Part shown: positions 8,728-17,644 of the stretch, piece after piece | How the letters are laid out: the number at the start of each line of letters is the position of its first letter | Position numbering within the stretch: position 1 is the stretch's first letter | Source of the DNA: Dysgonomonas sp. 216 | GTDB taxonomy: Bacteria; Bacteroidota; Bacteroidia; Bacteroidales; Dysgonomonadaceae | Direction of reading: 5' to 3' | Length of the DNA: 64,000 nt | Assembly (NCBI RefSeq): GCF_010501065.1 | Contig: NZ_QVMM01000011.1 | Location: 56,190-120,189 of the forward strand | Position numbers and translations under genes: made by a program | The notes under the pieces: generated by a model | Told to the model about the DNA's origin: nothing | The model's input: the letters and a program-made list of their open reading frames with translations, nothing else | Database searches by the model: none

Positions 8728-10128
8728 ATGAATAAAAGATATTTTGCAGGTGCGGGATTAGTAATGCTTTTGAGCATTACTTTCCTCTCATCCTGTGGCA
8801 TTAGAACTAAATATAAAGAGCCTGAACTTCCTCAAAATGTTTTTAGAGAAGGTACTACAGGCGACACTACAACTATTGCTTCAATTCCTTGGCGTACATA
8901 TTTTTCGGATATGTATTTACAATCTCTTATTGATGAAGGATTGAATAATAGTTTCGATATGCAGATAGCTTATCAACGTATCAAGCAAACCGAAGTTGCA
9001 CTTGATGTTGCTAAGGTTGCTTATTTTCCCGATTTGACATTAGTTGGAAGCGCAGATCAAAAACGCCATAGTGTTGGCCGGGAGAGCGGACAGTTTCTGC
9101 CAAAACACTCAGAATCCTATATGCTAGGCGTATCAACCTCTTGGGAGTTGGATATATGGGGTAAATATTATAAGCAAAAACGTGGAGCTGTGGCACAATA
9201 TATGCAAAGCGTAGCTTATCGTAACCTTATTCAAACATCATTGATCGCTAATATTGCTACTTCTTATTATACGTTGGTAGCATTAGACGAGCAATTGAAG
9301 GTAGCTAAAGATATGGCTGGAATTATGCAGGAAACTGTAGAGACAATGACGGACATGAGAGATGCCGGATTGTTAAACAGTGCTGCTGTAGAACAAACCA
9401 AATCGGCATATTATTCAACTTTGATTTCTATTCCTGATATGGAAGCTCAGATTCGTAATCTGGAGAACACTATATGTTTATTGGTTGGGCGCGAACCTTC
9501 ATCAATATTAAGGAGTACTATTAATAATCAGGTTGTTAATGAAAATACAAGTCACGGTATTCCATCACAAATGTTGGCTCGCCGTCCTGATGTGAAAATG
9601 GCTGAATGGCAATTCCGTGCCGCTTTTGAGGCTGTTGGAGTAGCGCAGGCAAGCTTTTACCCATCGGTAAGTATCAGTGGGACGCTAGGATATTCAACAA
9701 GTAATACTGTTTCGAATTTCTTCAAACCCGAGAATCTTATTGCTAATATTGTAGGAAATTTGGCTCAACCGATATTTGCCCGCAATGCATTAAGAGGACA
9801 ATTAAAGCTTGCTAAGGCTCAGCAGGAAGAAGCTTTATTGTCGTTTAAACAAACAGTTATAAGCGCAGGAAATGAAGTTTCGGACGCTTTATATAGTTTT
9901 GAGGCTGCACAGAAAAAAGTTGAGCTTCGTCAGAAACAAATAGATGCCACTGAAAAATCGGTGGAATTTACTAAAGAGCTTTTGAAAGCTGGTTTAGCTA
10001 ACTATACAGAGGTTTTAACAGCCGAAGGCAATTTATTGCAAGCTCGTTTAGGCGAGGTTTCGGATAAACTTGCACAATTGCAGGCTAATGTAACTCTTTA
10101 CAGAACCTTAGGTGGTGGCTTAGAGTAG
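8728..10128 (+). CDS. Outer-membrane efflux lipoprotein (NodT/OprM-type)
   Basis: This 466-residue outer-membrane factor has a lipobox (ITFLSSCG, Cys about 23), as in OprM/CusC-type channels, unlike the non-lipidated TolC-like protein at 2442. The N-terminal WRTYFSDMYLQSLIDEGLNN and the repeated long helices (DEQLKVAKDMAGIMQETVE; QIDATEKSVEFTKELLKAGLAN) are typical of the OEP fold. SHGIPSQMLARRPDVKMAEW is the conserved arginine-proline loop of this subfamily. It is the last gene of the marR operon and is followed by a terminator. Confidence 0.94.
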   Translation: MNKRYFAGAGLVMLLSITFLSSCGIRTKYKEPELPQNVFREGTTGDTTTIASIPWRTYFSDMYLQSLIDEGLNNSFDMQIAYQRIKQTEVALDVAKVAYFPDLTLVGSADQKRHSVGRESGQFLPKHSESYMLGVSTSWELDIWGKYYKQKRGAVAQYMQSVAYRNLIQTSLIANIATSYYTLVALDEQLKVAKDMAGIMQETVETMTDMRDAGLLNSAAVEQTKSAYYSTLISIPDMEAQIRNLENTICLLVGREPSSILRSTINNQVVNENTSHGIPSQMLARRPDVKMAEWQFRAAFEAVGVAQASFYPSVSISGTLGYSTSNTVSNFFKPENLIANIVGNLAQPIFARNALRGQLKLAKAQQEEALLSFKQTVISAGNEVSDALYSFEAAQKKVELRQKQIDATEKSVEFTKELLKAGLANYTEVLTAEGNLLQARLGEVSDKLAQLQANVTLYRTLGGGLE

Positions 10129-10152
10129 ACCTTTAACTAACTATTATACCTT

Positions 10153-10193
10153 AAAAAAGGGCCAACTACATTTAATGTAACTGGTCCTTTTTT
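10153..10193. terminator. Terminator between converging operons, possibly bidirectional
   Basis: An A-rich 5' arm running into GGGCCA pairs with TGGTCC followed by a T run; the loop also contains ACATTTAATGT, which extends the hairpin. Because A tracts and T tracts flank the stem symmetrically, it can serve both the efflux operon and the converging TPR gene at 10222. Confidence 0.8.
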
Positions 10194-10221
10194 CTTTGTA
10201 GATAAAAATGGTGTCTTTTTA

Positions 10222-12447
10222 TTAGTCCAGTTTATATTGTATCTGATCTAACAGTAACGGAAAGAAGCTTTCTTTTATTCCTACTGCCATAAGTTCTTCT
10301 TTGTCGGCTGTTAGTAGTTCCGAAAATTCCTGAAGATTATTGTTAAGCAACGATACAGCCTGTATATATTGCTCTAAAGCTTTTTTCCTATTGTTTAAAG
10401 CAAGCTCTGTATGTCCGGCGTTAAGAAAATCGTGCACAGTTGGTTTTGCTTCAAGTATACGGAAATAGTATGCTTGCGATAAATCAAACTTTTTCATTAA
10501 GAAAGCAGTCCAGGCTATCGGTCTCCATGCTTTGGGATTATCTCCACCATCCATCAATTCCACTTTGAAATAGGCATTCAGGGCTTTGTTGTAGTCCTTC
10601 ATATCCAGATAACAATGTCCTATGTTCAATTGAGTAGCTATGTTATCGGGGTGCAGGTCTTGTATTTTTATATAATACGATAGAGCCTTTTCCGGTTGTT
10701 TTTTCGAACGATACAGCTGGGCAATACGTTTCATTGTCCATGTGTTATCGGGTAATAATAAGTCGGCCTGCAGGTAGGCTGCCAGTGCGTCATCAGTATT
10801 GTTTAACATCTGATTGCAGTATCCTGTTTTTTGCCATATATCCGAAGTATCTAACCCTTGTTCGGCGAGTAAGCTGAAAATTTTAAGTGCTTCGGTAAAG
10901 AAATTTTTATCGAAACAGTATTGAGCTATAGCCTTCATATCTTCAGGTTCGGAGATTAATGGGGCTATCGATTGTTTGTCGTAGAAATTTAATCGTAGTG
11001 TGAATATATCGAAAAAGCTCTTTTTAGCAGTGTGCAATTTAAAGAATCTGTAAAGGTCTTGTATATAAAGATTTGATATGATTTCGTCTTTCGCTGACGA
11101 ATTCATTTCTGCGGCTTCCTTTTGTAGTTGTTTCATTTCTTCCGATTCTTCACCAAAACGGCGTAACATCATTTCACGTTGGCTTTCGGGTAATTGCAAT
11201 AAACTGAATGCGAACGAATATTTATCGGAGTTACACATATGCCCCGAATTCAGAATAGCTGAATACAAAAGGTTTTCGCTACCGTTTCCATTAAATAAAT
11301 CCAAAAGTTCGGAATATGAAATATCAAAAGGGATGAACCAGTTACTAAACTCACTAAAGAATGAGAAGTTTTTTAAATGAGCAAAAGTAGAATGAAAAAC
11401 ATCAGCCCCTTCCATTTGCAGGTTCGAATATTCCTGTAATTTACCGGCTAAGCCCGAACTTTCGAGTTCTTTTTTCCATTCAGGGTTCTTCTCCGAAAAA
11501 TCAATATCGCCCGACATTAGCTCTTCCATATTCAACTTTCGTCCAGCCATTGAGTTGAACTTCATCATTTCGGGAATTATCTCTTCGGTCATTTTCCGGC
11601 TTATTTCTTCTGTCTCTCTTGAACGTATCAGTTGTTTAATAACAGCAATAACCGATTTGTTGAAATAAGGATTTTCGCTCAATGTTTCGAGTTGATGCTT
11701 ACATTCAGGGTAAAAGCTCCACCTTACGTCATACATTTGCAATACGATAATAAGTCCCACAATAGCTCGTTGGCTTATCATAGGATTCTCGTTAGAACAT
11801 GACGACATTAGTAATTGTACTTTTCTTCCGTCGAAACGATGGCATAGGTTTAATGTAAGAGCAGAGATTATCAAACATTTCTCACGCTCAAGTATATCTT
11901 TATTGTTAAAAAAATCGGACAATTGTATTGCTATCTCATTGTCGGCTCGCTTCGATGCAAAAACATGAGAAAACATATCTGCTGCTATCCGTTCACGTTT
12001 GACACTCAAAGCTCGCTTTTTATCAATCTTTATATTGTTATCTTCAATAAGCTCGGTAAGCGATAATGAGTCATATATATCGCGCAGTTGTTTGTGATAA
12101 TCAGCTATCTGGGTGTTATTTTTCAATGATTGAATCCTACTTTTTTCATAATAAAAGTTCGAAGATTCTATCATCAACAATTCGTCGGTAATGTCATCCG
12201 TCATTTCATATAAAGTACGCAAAAATCCATTATATACAGTTACCTGATTTGGGTCGTCAGATCCTTCAAATTGATAGAGAAGCATAAATTTATAATTGGT
12301 ATCCAATTCATTCAGTCTTTCGGATACTTGCCAGTCCTGTAAATTTACCGCCATTTTTGTCAGCAATTCTATGGCATTCTTTAACTGACGTTTTGACAGC
12401 TTATTTAATACTTCTTTTTTTTTATTTATGATATCCTGACTACTCAT
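10222..12447 (-). CDS. Large TPR-repeat protein of unknown function
   Basis: This 741-residue protein has no signal peptide and no TM helix, so it is probably cytoplasmic. The N-terminal two thirds are helical and charged, without a motif I recognise. The C-terminal third (about 540-720) holds degenerate tetratricopeptide repeats, for example DALAAYLQADLLLPDNTWTM, ALSYYIKIQDLHPDNIATQL and ALNAYFKVELMDGGDNPKAW, spaced by about 34 residues. TPRs mediate protein-protein contacts. It appears monocistronic. I do not recognise a function. Confidence 0.85.
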   Translation of the reverse strand: MSSQDIINKKKEVLNKLSKRQLKNAIELLTKMAVNLQDWQVSERLNELDTNYKFMLLYQFEGSDDPNQVTVYNGFLRTLYEMTDDITDELLMIESSNFYYEKSRIQSLKNNTQIADYHKQLRDIYDSLSLTELIEDNNIKIDKKRALSVKRERIAADMFSHVFASKRADNEIAIQLSDFFNNKDILEREKCLIISALTLNLCHRFDGRKVQLLMSSCSNENPMISQRAIVGLIIVLQMYDVRWSFYPECKHQLETLSENPYFNKSVIAVIKQLIRSRETEEISRKMTEEIIPEMMKFNSMAGRKLNMEELMSGDIDFSEKNPEWKKELESSGLAGKLQEYSNLQMEGADVFHSTFAHLKNFSFFSEFSNWFIPFDISYSELLDLFNGNGSENLLYSAILNSGHMCNSDKYSFAFSLLQLPESQREMMLRRFGEESEEMKQLQKEAAEMNSSAKDEIISNLYIQDLYRFFKLHTAKKSFFDIFTLRLNFYDKQSIAPLISEPEDMKAIAQYCFDKNFFTEALKIFSLLAEQGLDTSDIWQKTGYCNQMLNNTDDALAAYLQADLLLPDNTWTMKRIAQLYRSKKQPEKALSYYIKIQDLHPDNIATQLNIGHCYLDMKDYNKALNAYFKVELMDGGDNPKAWRPIAWTAFLMKKFDLSQAYYFRILEAKPTVHDFLNAGHTELALNNRKKALEQYIQAVSLLNNNLQEFSELLTADKEELMAVGIKESFFPLLLDQIQYKLD

Positions 12448-12520
12448 TTGTATAAAGTGTTTATCCTGTTTGTTTTAGCTGTCAGTATTATATTCCTTAT
12501 TATGCAACATATAAACAGCA

Positions 12521-12544
12521 AACGGGAATATGAATTCCCGTTTT
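12521..12544 (-). terminator. Hairpin after the aldo-keto reductase gene
   Basis: A perfect 9-bp stem AACGGGAAT/ATTCCCGTT with a 4-nt loop lies 40 nt downstream of the minus-strand reductase. The T tract on the minus strand is interrupted, so termination may be moderate. Confidence 0.6.
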
Positions 12545-12584
12545 ATATAGACCAATAAATGTGCCAATTTTTATATGATTACTT

Positions 12585-13406
12585 TTAAAAAGTGAAAGTA
12601 TCAGGGTCAGAGCCTACCCGTTTATCTTTGTTCAACGAGTTTATCATTATTATTTCGTTGTCGGATAATTTGAAATCGAAGAAATCGAGATTTTGTTTCA
12701 ATCTATCCTCATTCGACGATTTTGGAATTACAATAACATCACGTTGATAATTCCAACGTAGGATAATTTGTGCAGGAGTCTTGTTGTATTTATCTGCTAA
12801 ATCCAAAAGGATTTTTTCGGAGAATAAATTGGTCTTTTGAGCGGCAAACGGACTCCACGCTTCCACATGTATTCCTGCTCTTTTACAATAGTCAAGTACC
12901 GATTGTTGTATAAGATAAGGATGAAGTTCTATTTGATTTACGGCAGGTATAATAGATGCCGATTTTATTAGTTCGTCAAGATGATGTTCCTTGAAATTGC
13001 TGACTCCTATGGCTTTTGCTTTTCCTTTTTTATATATTTTCTCCATTTCAAGCCATGTGTCAACAAATTTTTCTTTCACAGGCCAATGTATAAGGTAAAG
13101 GTCTACATAGTCGGTTTCGAGCTTTTTTAAGCTGGATTCGAAAGCTTCTTTCACTTTTCCCGAACGCATATCTTCGTTCCATACTTTTGTGGTAATAAAA
13201 ATATCTTTTCGGGCGATGCCTGAATTTTTGATGGCTTTGCCCACTATATCTTCATTTCCATAAACAGCAGCAGTATCTATATGCCGATAACCTACCGATA
13301 GCGCAGTTTCTATTGCCTTTTGCGATTCATCGTTATCTTCCATTCTGAACACGCCAAGTCCTATGTATGGCATTAATGTTCCGTTGTTTAATTTTGCTTT
13401 TTTCAT
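12585..13406 (-). CDS. Aldo/keto reductase (NADPH-dependent, 2,5-diketogluconate reductase-like)
   Basis: This 273-residue TIM-barrel oxidoreductase has the full AKR catalytic tetrad: Asp44 and Tyr49 in GYRHIDTAAVYGNE, Lys74 in TTKVW, and His107 in LIHWP. The C-terminal VIPKSSNEDRLKQN is the NADPH-phosphate binding signature. It matches the small bacterial AKR5-type enzymes in length and lacks the long C-terminal loop that sets steroid specificity in animal enzymes. Likely substrates are small aldehydes or keto-sugars. It stands alone, with a hairpin on its downstream side. Confidence 0.93.
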   Translation of the reverse strand: MKKAKLNNGTLMPYIGLGVFRMEDNDESQKAIETALSVGYRHIDTAAVYGNEDIVGKAIKNSGIARKDIFITTKVWNEDMRSGKVKEAFESSLKKLETDYVDLYLIHWPVKEKFVDTWLEMEKIYKKGKAKAIGVSNFKEHHLDELIKSASIIPAVNQIELHPYLIQQSVLDYCKRAGIHVEAWSPFAAQKTNLFSEKILLDLADKYNKTPAQIILRWNYQRDVIVIPKSSNEDRLKQNLDFFDFKLSDNEIIMINSLNKDKRVGSDPDTFTF

Positions 13407-13486
13407 CTTTATATACTTTTTATTTCATAATTTTACGACATTCAGTATATAGGTAAACAAGGTGGATTGTAGTATTGTTCTCGGAT

Positions 13487-13987
13487 TTATTCAACTTCCA
13501 TACCAAAGACTTGTTCGATAATAGCTCGCGATTTCGGAGATAATGTTTTCTTGCTCCATCCACTCAGATTAATGCCACTGGGTGTAATCATGGTTCCACC
13601 TGTAGGTATAAAATGAAAATGGCCTCCCATAAAAACTATGGCTGTAGATCCGGCAGGAAGCATATTAAGAGGTATATCGCCTTTGTAAATTAACACCGAG
13701 GGATTTATCTGGTATTTGTCTTTAAACTTATCCAGCAAATCGCCCGATTTATATTTGTAGTACGACCTCAGGTACTTATTGTCGATTATACCTTCGTTAC
13801 TGTTTTCTTTAAGTAACATTTCGATTTTAGGAGACGATTGTAAAGGGGATGATGTTGTCGGTTTTATAGTTTTCCATAACTCTTTTTTGTATTCGTCATT
13901 ATTCAGGAACGATGATTGTCCGTATACCATCAGGCTGGCTGATGATAGAATAATGTAAACAATAAATTTAGAGTAACAGGGCTGCAT
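13487..13987 (-). CDS. Small secreted protein of unknown function
   Basis: I place the start at the ATG at 13987 (MQPCYSKFIVYIILSSASLM), which gives a signal peptide ending near VYGQS and a mature protein of about 140 residues. A longer frame from 14044 would begin upstream of a TAGATTTG -7 box at 14018-14025, so it is unlikely. The mature part contains GSTAIVFMGGHFHFIPTGGT and a C-terminal SGINLSGWSKKTLSPKSRAI. I do not recognise a family. It is probably periplasmic or outer-membrane associated. Confidence 0.75.
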   Translation of the reverse strand: MQPCYSKFIVYIILSSASLMVYGQSSFLNNDEYKKELWKTIKPTTSSPLQSSPKIEMLLKENSNEGIIDNKYLRSYYKYKSGDLLDKFKDKYQINPSVLIYKGDIPLNMLPAGSTAIVFMGGHFHFIPTGGTMITPSGINLSGWSKKTLSPKSRAIIEQVFGMEVE

Positions 13988-14017
13988 AAAAAATCGTTTA
14001 TATTTAACTATATAGCA

Positions 14018-14025
14018 CAAATCTA
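14018..14025 (-). promoter_or_regulatory. -7 box for the small secreted protein gene
   Basis: On the minus strand this reads TAGATTTG, a full match to TAnnTTTG, about 31 nt upstream of the chosen ATG at 13987. Confidence 0.5.
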
Positions 14026-14125
14026 GCGAAATAGCCTTAAGCAAATTATTCTATAAAAGTTAAATAAAAAACAGGTGCGGTTATATAATTATAAAAAAGC
14101 GAGCCTATCCTTTAACAAAATGAAA

Positions 14126-14155
14126 AACGGATAGTTTCTTAAAAAACTATCCGTT
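14126..14155. terminator. Long AT-rich hairpin (first of a related pair)
   Basis: An 11-bp perfect stem ACGGATAGTTT/AAACTATCCGT has a short loop. Its core differs at only a few positions from the hairpin at 16692-16728, on the other side of the surface-protein gene. Confidence 0.6.
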
Positions 14156-14177
14156 ATTATTTATTCGGTTTTTATAC

Positions 14178-14215
14178 AATAAGAGGCTATGCATATCACA
14201 GCACAGCCTCTTATT
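14178..14215 (-). terminator. Terminator after the modular surface protein gene
   Basis: An 11-bp perfect inverted repeat AATAAGAGGCT/AGCCTCTTATT with a 16-nt loop lies 37 nt downstream of the minus-strand gene at 14252. Confidence 0.6.
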
Positions 14216-14251
14216 CATTTTATATTAGAGCATTTTTAATAACTCAGAAAC

Positions 14252-16555
14252 TTATTTAAATATAACTTTCGATACTTCAGTTCTTTGCGATTCGTAAGTT
14301 TTTTTCACAATATAAATTTCGCCTACAATAGGATTAAGAACTTCGATACCTTGAGTGGTATAGTATTTAACTGCTATAACTTCTTCGCCATCAACCAGAA
14401 CATCATCACTAATGCCTACATAAGCAAGGTCTTCGTAAATTTGGAAGTTATCGAAATAGCAAGTTAAGCCATCACAGCCTTTATCTCCATCGTTATTGAA
14501 GAAAGTACTGCCAGAACCAGCGCTTTCACCAGCAATAAATTCTATTTTTATTGGTGTCCATTGATTTAAAGGAGCTGTAGTATTATCAATAAAGAAATCT
14601 TTATTTGCAGTTGTAGATGCCTCTGGGTCAGGGTAAGCGCCATTTACGCCAAAAACGAATGATCCGTCTATTGGTTTCAAATCAAAACTGATTATATATT
14701 TTTTACCGGCTGTCCATGTTATGCTATTTACATCAAGAGAACCTCCGTTAGGCCAAGAATTTGAAGTACCAGCAATCTTCATACATTGAGGACCATCACA
14801 ACCAGCAGCGTTAGCATCTTCAAACACATTTACAATGCTTTTATGTCCCCAACCTGCATATCCCTCAAGAGTATTCATATAAGCATTAGGGGTTATATTG
14901 TTCGTTTCGGGTACCAACGTTTCGGCTTTAGCATAAACAGTTAAAGTACCAGTACTGTTTACTGTTCCGCTAGTAGCTGTTATTTGTCCTGATATCTCTG
15001 TTGCTTCATCCCAAGTAGCAGTAATTTCAGTTCCAGCGTTTGCTTGTTCTGCAGTAAGAGTGCTAGGAACAAGAGTTATTCCGCTAGGAGCAGATAATGT
15101 TACATCTTCTGTTAGGTTGCTTCCAGCTACTGTAAATTTGTATTTGTTAGCACCTGTCGATATAGCATCTTCTAATAGCACAACAGTTGCACTAGGTACT
15201 GAAAGTAGGGTTTCGGCGATAGCACCTGTATAATACAAGCGGAAGTTGTCAGCATACGCCCAGTTTACACTGCGACTAACAGATTTGAATCCGATTGTTA
15301 AGTTACCATCTATAACAGTTACATCAAGCGTATATTCGCTTCCTGTGGTTGTTACTTCCACTTGTTGCGTGCCTGCATAAATGAATGTTCCTGTAGTTCC
15401 TTCATCGCCTCCGGCATTGGCTTTAAGTGTATAGTATCCTTTGGGCAGTCCTGTTAGTTCCTGAGAAATAGAAAAGTCAGGTTTACTACTGCTCCAATAT
15501 TGGAAATAAACATTACCTGTTTTAAATGTGCCACTCAAAGGGCCTGCATCGTTTCTTGTACAATATTCCGAATTAGCAGCACTTGTTTTAGTCCAGCCCG
15601 GAATAGTTTGTTGTCTATCTCCTTGGTTTTCCTCAAAACTTGGATTTTGTATATAAGATGTAACATCTGCAGGTGAAGAAGTACTAGCATTAGCTATAGC
15701 ATAAGTAAATAATGCAGCGTCTAAACTATCAATAGCATCGAGTACCTGAGCCATAGTTGCATTTACATCGGCAGCAATAACTGTAGCAGCATCAATTACA
15801 GCTCGCAAAGCAGCAGCTTCATTACCCGATCCATCGCCATATACAGCTTCAGCTTCTGTAATTTTGTTGTTTAAATCGGTTTTGTCAATGCCCAAATAAG
15901 TAAGTTTTACATAATCGATAAATATTCTACCTAGAGAACCCGAACCTGAATTTGGAGTACTTATACCTACTTGTATTTTACCAGCTGTATTATCGACTAC
16001 TGTAAAATCAATAGTTTCAACAATCCATTCTCCCATAGGGAAAGAGGTGCGGCTGGATAATACTGAATTTCCGGAAGCGGGAACCCAACCAACCAAGCTG
16101 TTATCTGTAGCATTAGGGCCTGAATTATATGCAGTGTATTCTAACTGATATTTACCGCCTGTAGTAAATGTTACATCCTGATAGTAAGTAAGACTTGCGC
16201 CCCAAGCAGCCGAAAGTCCAAGTGAAGCTCCTGTTGCAGTACCATCATAACCTGTACTAGGGATATAACCATAATCCCCTGAGGCATTTAAAGTCCCGGC
16301 ATAACCATATTCGAAAGTTGATGAAGCCGAATTATCTCCAAAAACACCAATTGTCCAACCAGTAACAGCTTGAATATTAGCACCTCCATTAGCTGAACCC
16401 AGATTGGATGAAGTAGTTGTTGATAAAAAATTAGGAGATTCGTCAAATCCGGCGTTACTCAGATATGTACTAGTAACATCTGTTTGTGCTTTCATAGATA
16501 CACTAAACAGACATACGGCAGAAGCCGCAAAAAACGAAAGTAATCTTTTTTTCAT
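14252..16555 (-). CDS. Secreted multidomain surface protein with FIVAR-like segment
   Basis: This 767-residue exported protein starts with a signal peptide (MKKRLLSFFAASAVCLFSVSMKAQ). Three galactose-binding-like beta-sandwich modules can be seen: about 25-225 (opens SNAGFDESPNF), about 300-445 (opens YIQNPSFEENQGDRQQTIPGW, ends ADNFRLYYTG) and about 555-715 (ends CYFDNFQIYED). Between the first two lies a helical FIVAR-like stretch (LNNKITEAEAVYGDGSGNEA). A Thr/Ser-rich all-beta linker spans about 450-545. The last 50 residues (IAVKYYTTQGIEVLNPIVGE to the terminal VIFK) resemble C-terminal sorting tails of Bacteroidetes exported proteins, possibly type IX secretion. Carbohydrate or cell-surface binding is likely; no catalytic domain is visible. 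Confidence 0.8.
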   Translation of the reverse strand: MKKRLLSFFAASAVCLFSVSMKAQTDVTSTYLSNAGFDESPNFLSTTTSSNLGSANGGANIQAVTGWTIGVFGDNSASSTFEYGYAGTLNASGDYGYIPSTGYDGTATGASLGLSAAWGASLTYYQDVTFTTGGKYQLEYTAYNSGPNATDNSLVGWVPASGNSVLSSRTSFPMGEWIVETIDFTVVDNTAGKIQVGISTPNSGSGSLGRIFIDYVKLTYLGIDKTDLNNKITEAEAVYGDGSGNEAAALRAVIDAATVIAADVNATMAQVLDAIDSLDAALFTYAIANASTSSPADVTSYIQNPSFEENQGDRQQTIPGWTKTSAANSEYCTRNDAGPLSGTFKTGNVYFQYWSSSKPDFSISQELTGLPKGYYTLKANAGGDEGTTGTFIYAGTQQVEVTTTGSEYTLDVTVIDGNLTIGFKSVSRSVNWAYADNFRLYYTGAIAETLLSVPSATVVLLEDAISTGANKYKFTVAGSNLTEDVTLSAPSGITLVPSTLTAEQANAGTEITATWDEATEISGQITATSGTVNSTGTLTVYAKAETLVPETNNITPNAYMNTLEGYAGWGHKSIVNVFEDANAAGCDGPQCMKIAGTSNSWPNGGSLDVNSITWTAGKKYIISFDLKPIDGSFVFGVNGAYPDPEASTTANKDFFIDNTTAPLNQWTPIKIEFIAGESAGSGSTFFNNDGDKGCDGLTCYFDNFQIYEDLAYVGISDDVLVDGEEVIAVKYYTTQGIEVLNPIVGEIYIVKKTYESQRTEVSKVIFK

Positions 16556-16691
16556 ATTTGATTAGGTTTAAATTGATTCACCAGCAAATATGAAAGTTTT
16601 TTTCTTTCTGAGAGATGATAAAAAGTGCAAATAAGGGGTATTATTGGCTCAAACTACTTTTTAAGTATATTGGATGGTAGACTAATAATGC

Positions 16692-16728
16692 AAGAATGGA
16701 TAGTTTTTAAGAAAACTACCCATTCTTA
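16692..16728 (-). terminator. Terminator after the M48 protease gene (second of a related hairpin pair)
   Basis: A long stem AAGAATGGATAGTTTT/AAAACTACCCATTCTT has one G-U or mismatched pair and a 4-nt loop, and lies 18 nt after the stop of the minus-strand protease gene. Confidence 0.7.
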
Positions 16729-16744
16729 CTTGTTCTGTTTATTA

Positions 16745-17596
16745 TTAGAAACTCCATTTACTGGAAGTTTTGCTCGATGGTGTCGATGTATTTATTCCTT
16801 TATAATACTTTAACGCTTCGGACAGATTTTTTTGTATATCTTTTATACGATGGTTGTCGGAAGGGTGGGTGCTCAAGAATTCCATTGAAGAGCCTCCCGA
16901 TGCATCGGACATGCGAGTCCAGAAAGCTTCGGCCTGACGTGGGTCGTAACCGGCCATTGCCATAAATATAAGTCCCATTTTGTCAGCTTCAAGTTCGTGA
17001 TTACGCGAGTATTTAAGCATGCCTAATTGCGAGCCAAGCCCATATACCGAAGAGGCTATGTTTTGAACCGCAGCCGATTTGCCGTCTAAAGCCATACCTA
17101 TAGCAGCACCTCCGTATTGCAGAGCCATTTGTTGACTCATACGTTCATTGGCATGTTTTGCTACGGCGTGTGCAACTTCGTGTCCGAGAACAACAGCTAG
17201 GCCTGTTTCGTCGCGGGTTACGGGTAATATTCCTTCGTATACTACTATTTTGCCGCCCGGCATACAAAAAGCATTAACATCCGAACTTTTTACTAAATGG
17301 AATTCCCACTGATAACCCGAAAGTTCACTTTCGTATCCATGGTTTTTAAGATACGTTTCTACAGCATTTGCTATTCTGCGTCCTACTTTTTCTACCAAAG
17401 CTGTGTTTCCTTTGTCGGTAGATAAAGGTGCTGAGTTTATAAACTCTCCGTATTGTTGCAGACTTAGGGTAAGTACCTCCTGATCGGAAACAAGAAGCAT
17501 TTGTTTTCTTCCCGTAAGCGGCACGTTGCCACATCCTAGAAAAAAGATGGTCAGAAAACCGACTAATAGTTTTGTTAAATGTTTTTTCATACTCAT
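16745..17596 (-). CDS. M48 family metalloprotease lipoprotein (BepA/LoiP-like)
   Basis: This 283-residue zinc peptidase has a lipobox (FFLGCG, Cys22) followed by NVPLTGRKQMLLVSDQEVL, typical of periplasmic M48 lipoproteins. The zinc site is HEVAH at residues 139-143, with the third ligand Glu in HELEADKMGL (about 203). Related proteins such as E. coli BepA and LoiP act in outer-membrane protein quality control. It lies 48 nt after znuC on the same strand; a near-consensus TATCTTTA between them may give it its own promoter. Needing zinc itself, it could share regulation with the upstream zinc import genes, but that is inference. Confidence 0.93.
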   Translation of the reverse strand: MSMKKHLTKLLVGFLTIFFLGCGNVPLTGRKQMLLVSDQEVLTLSLQQYGEFINSAPLSTDKGNTALVEKVGRRIANAVETYLKNHGYESELSGYQWEFHLVKSSDVNAFCMPGGKIVVYEGILPVTRDETGLAVVLGHEVAHAVAKHANERMSQQMALQYGGAAIGMALDGKSAAVQNIASSVYGLGSQLGMLKYSRNHELEADKMGLIFMAMAGYDPRQAEAFWTRMSDASGGSSMEFLSTHPSDNHRIKDIQKNLSEALKYYKGINTSTPSSKTSSKWSF

Positions 17597-17644
17597 TCTT
17601 CTTAATTTAAATTCCGTTTGTGTAATTTTCTAAAGATAAAAATA

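Noticed and set aside
8244..8801. 185-codon open frame on the minus strand inside the RND gene
   Set aside because: It is antisense to highly conserved TM segments of the transporter and has no promoter or family-like sequence; a shadow frame.
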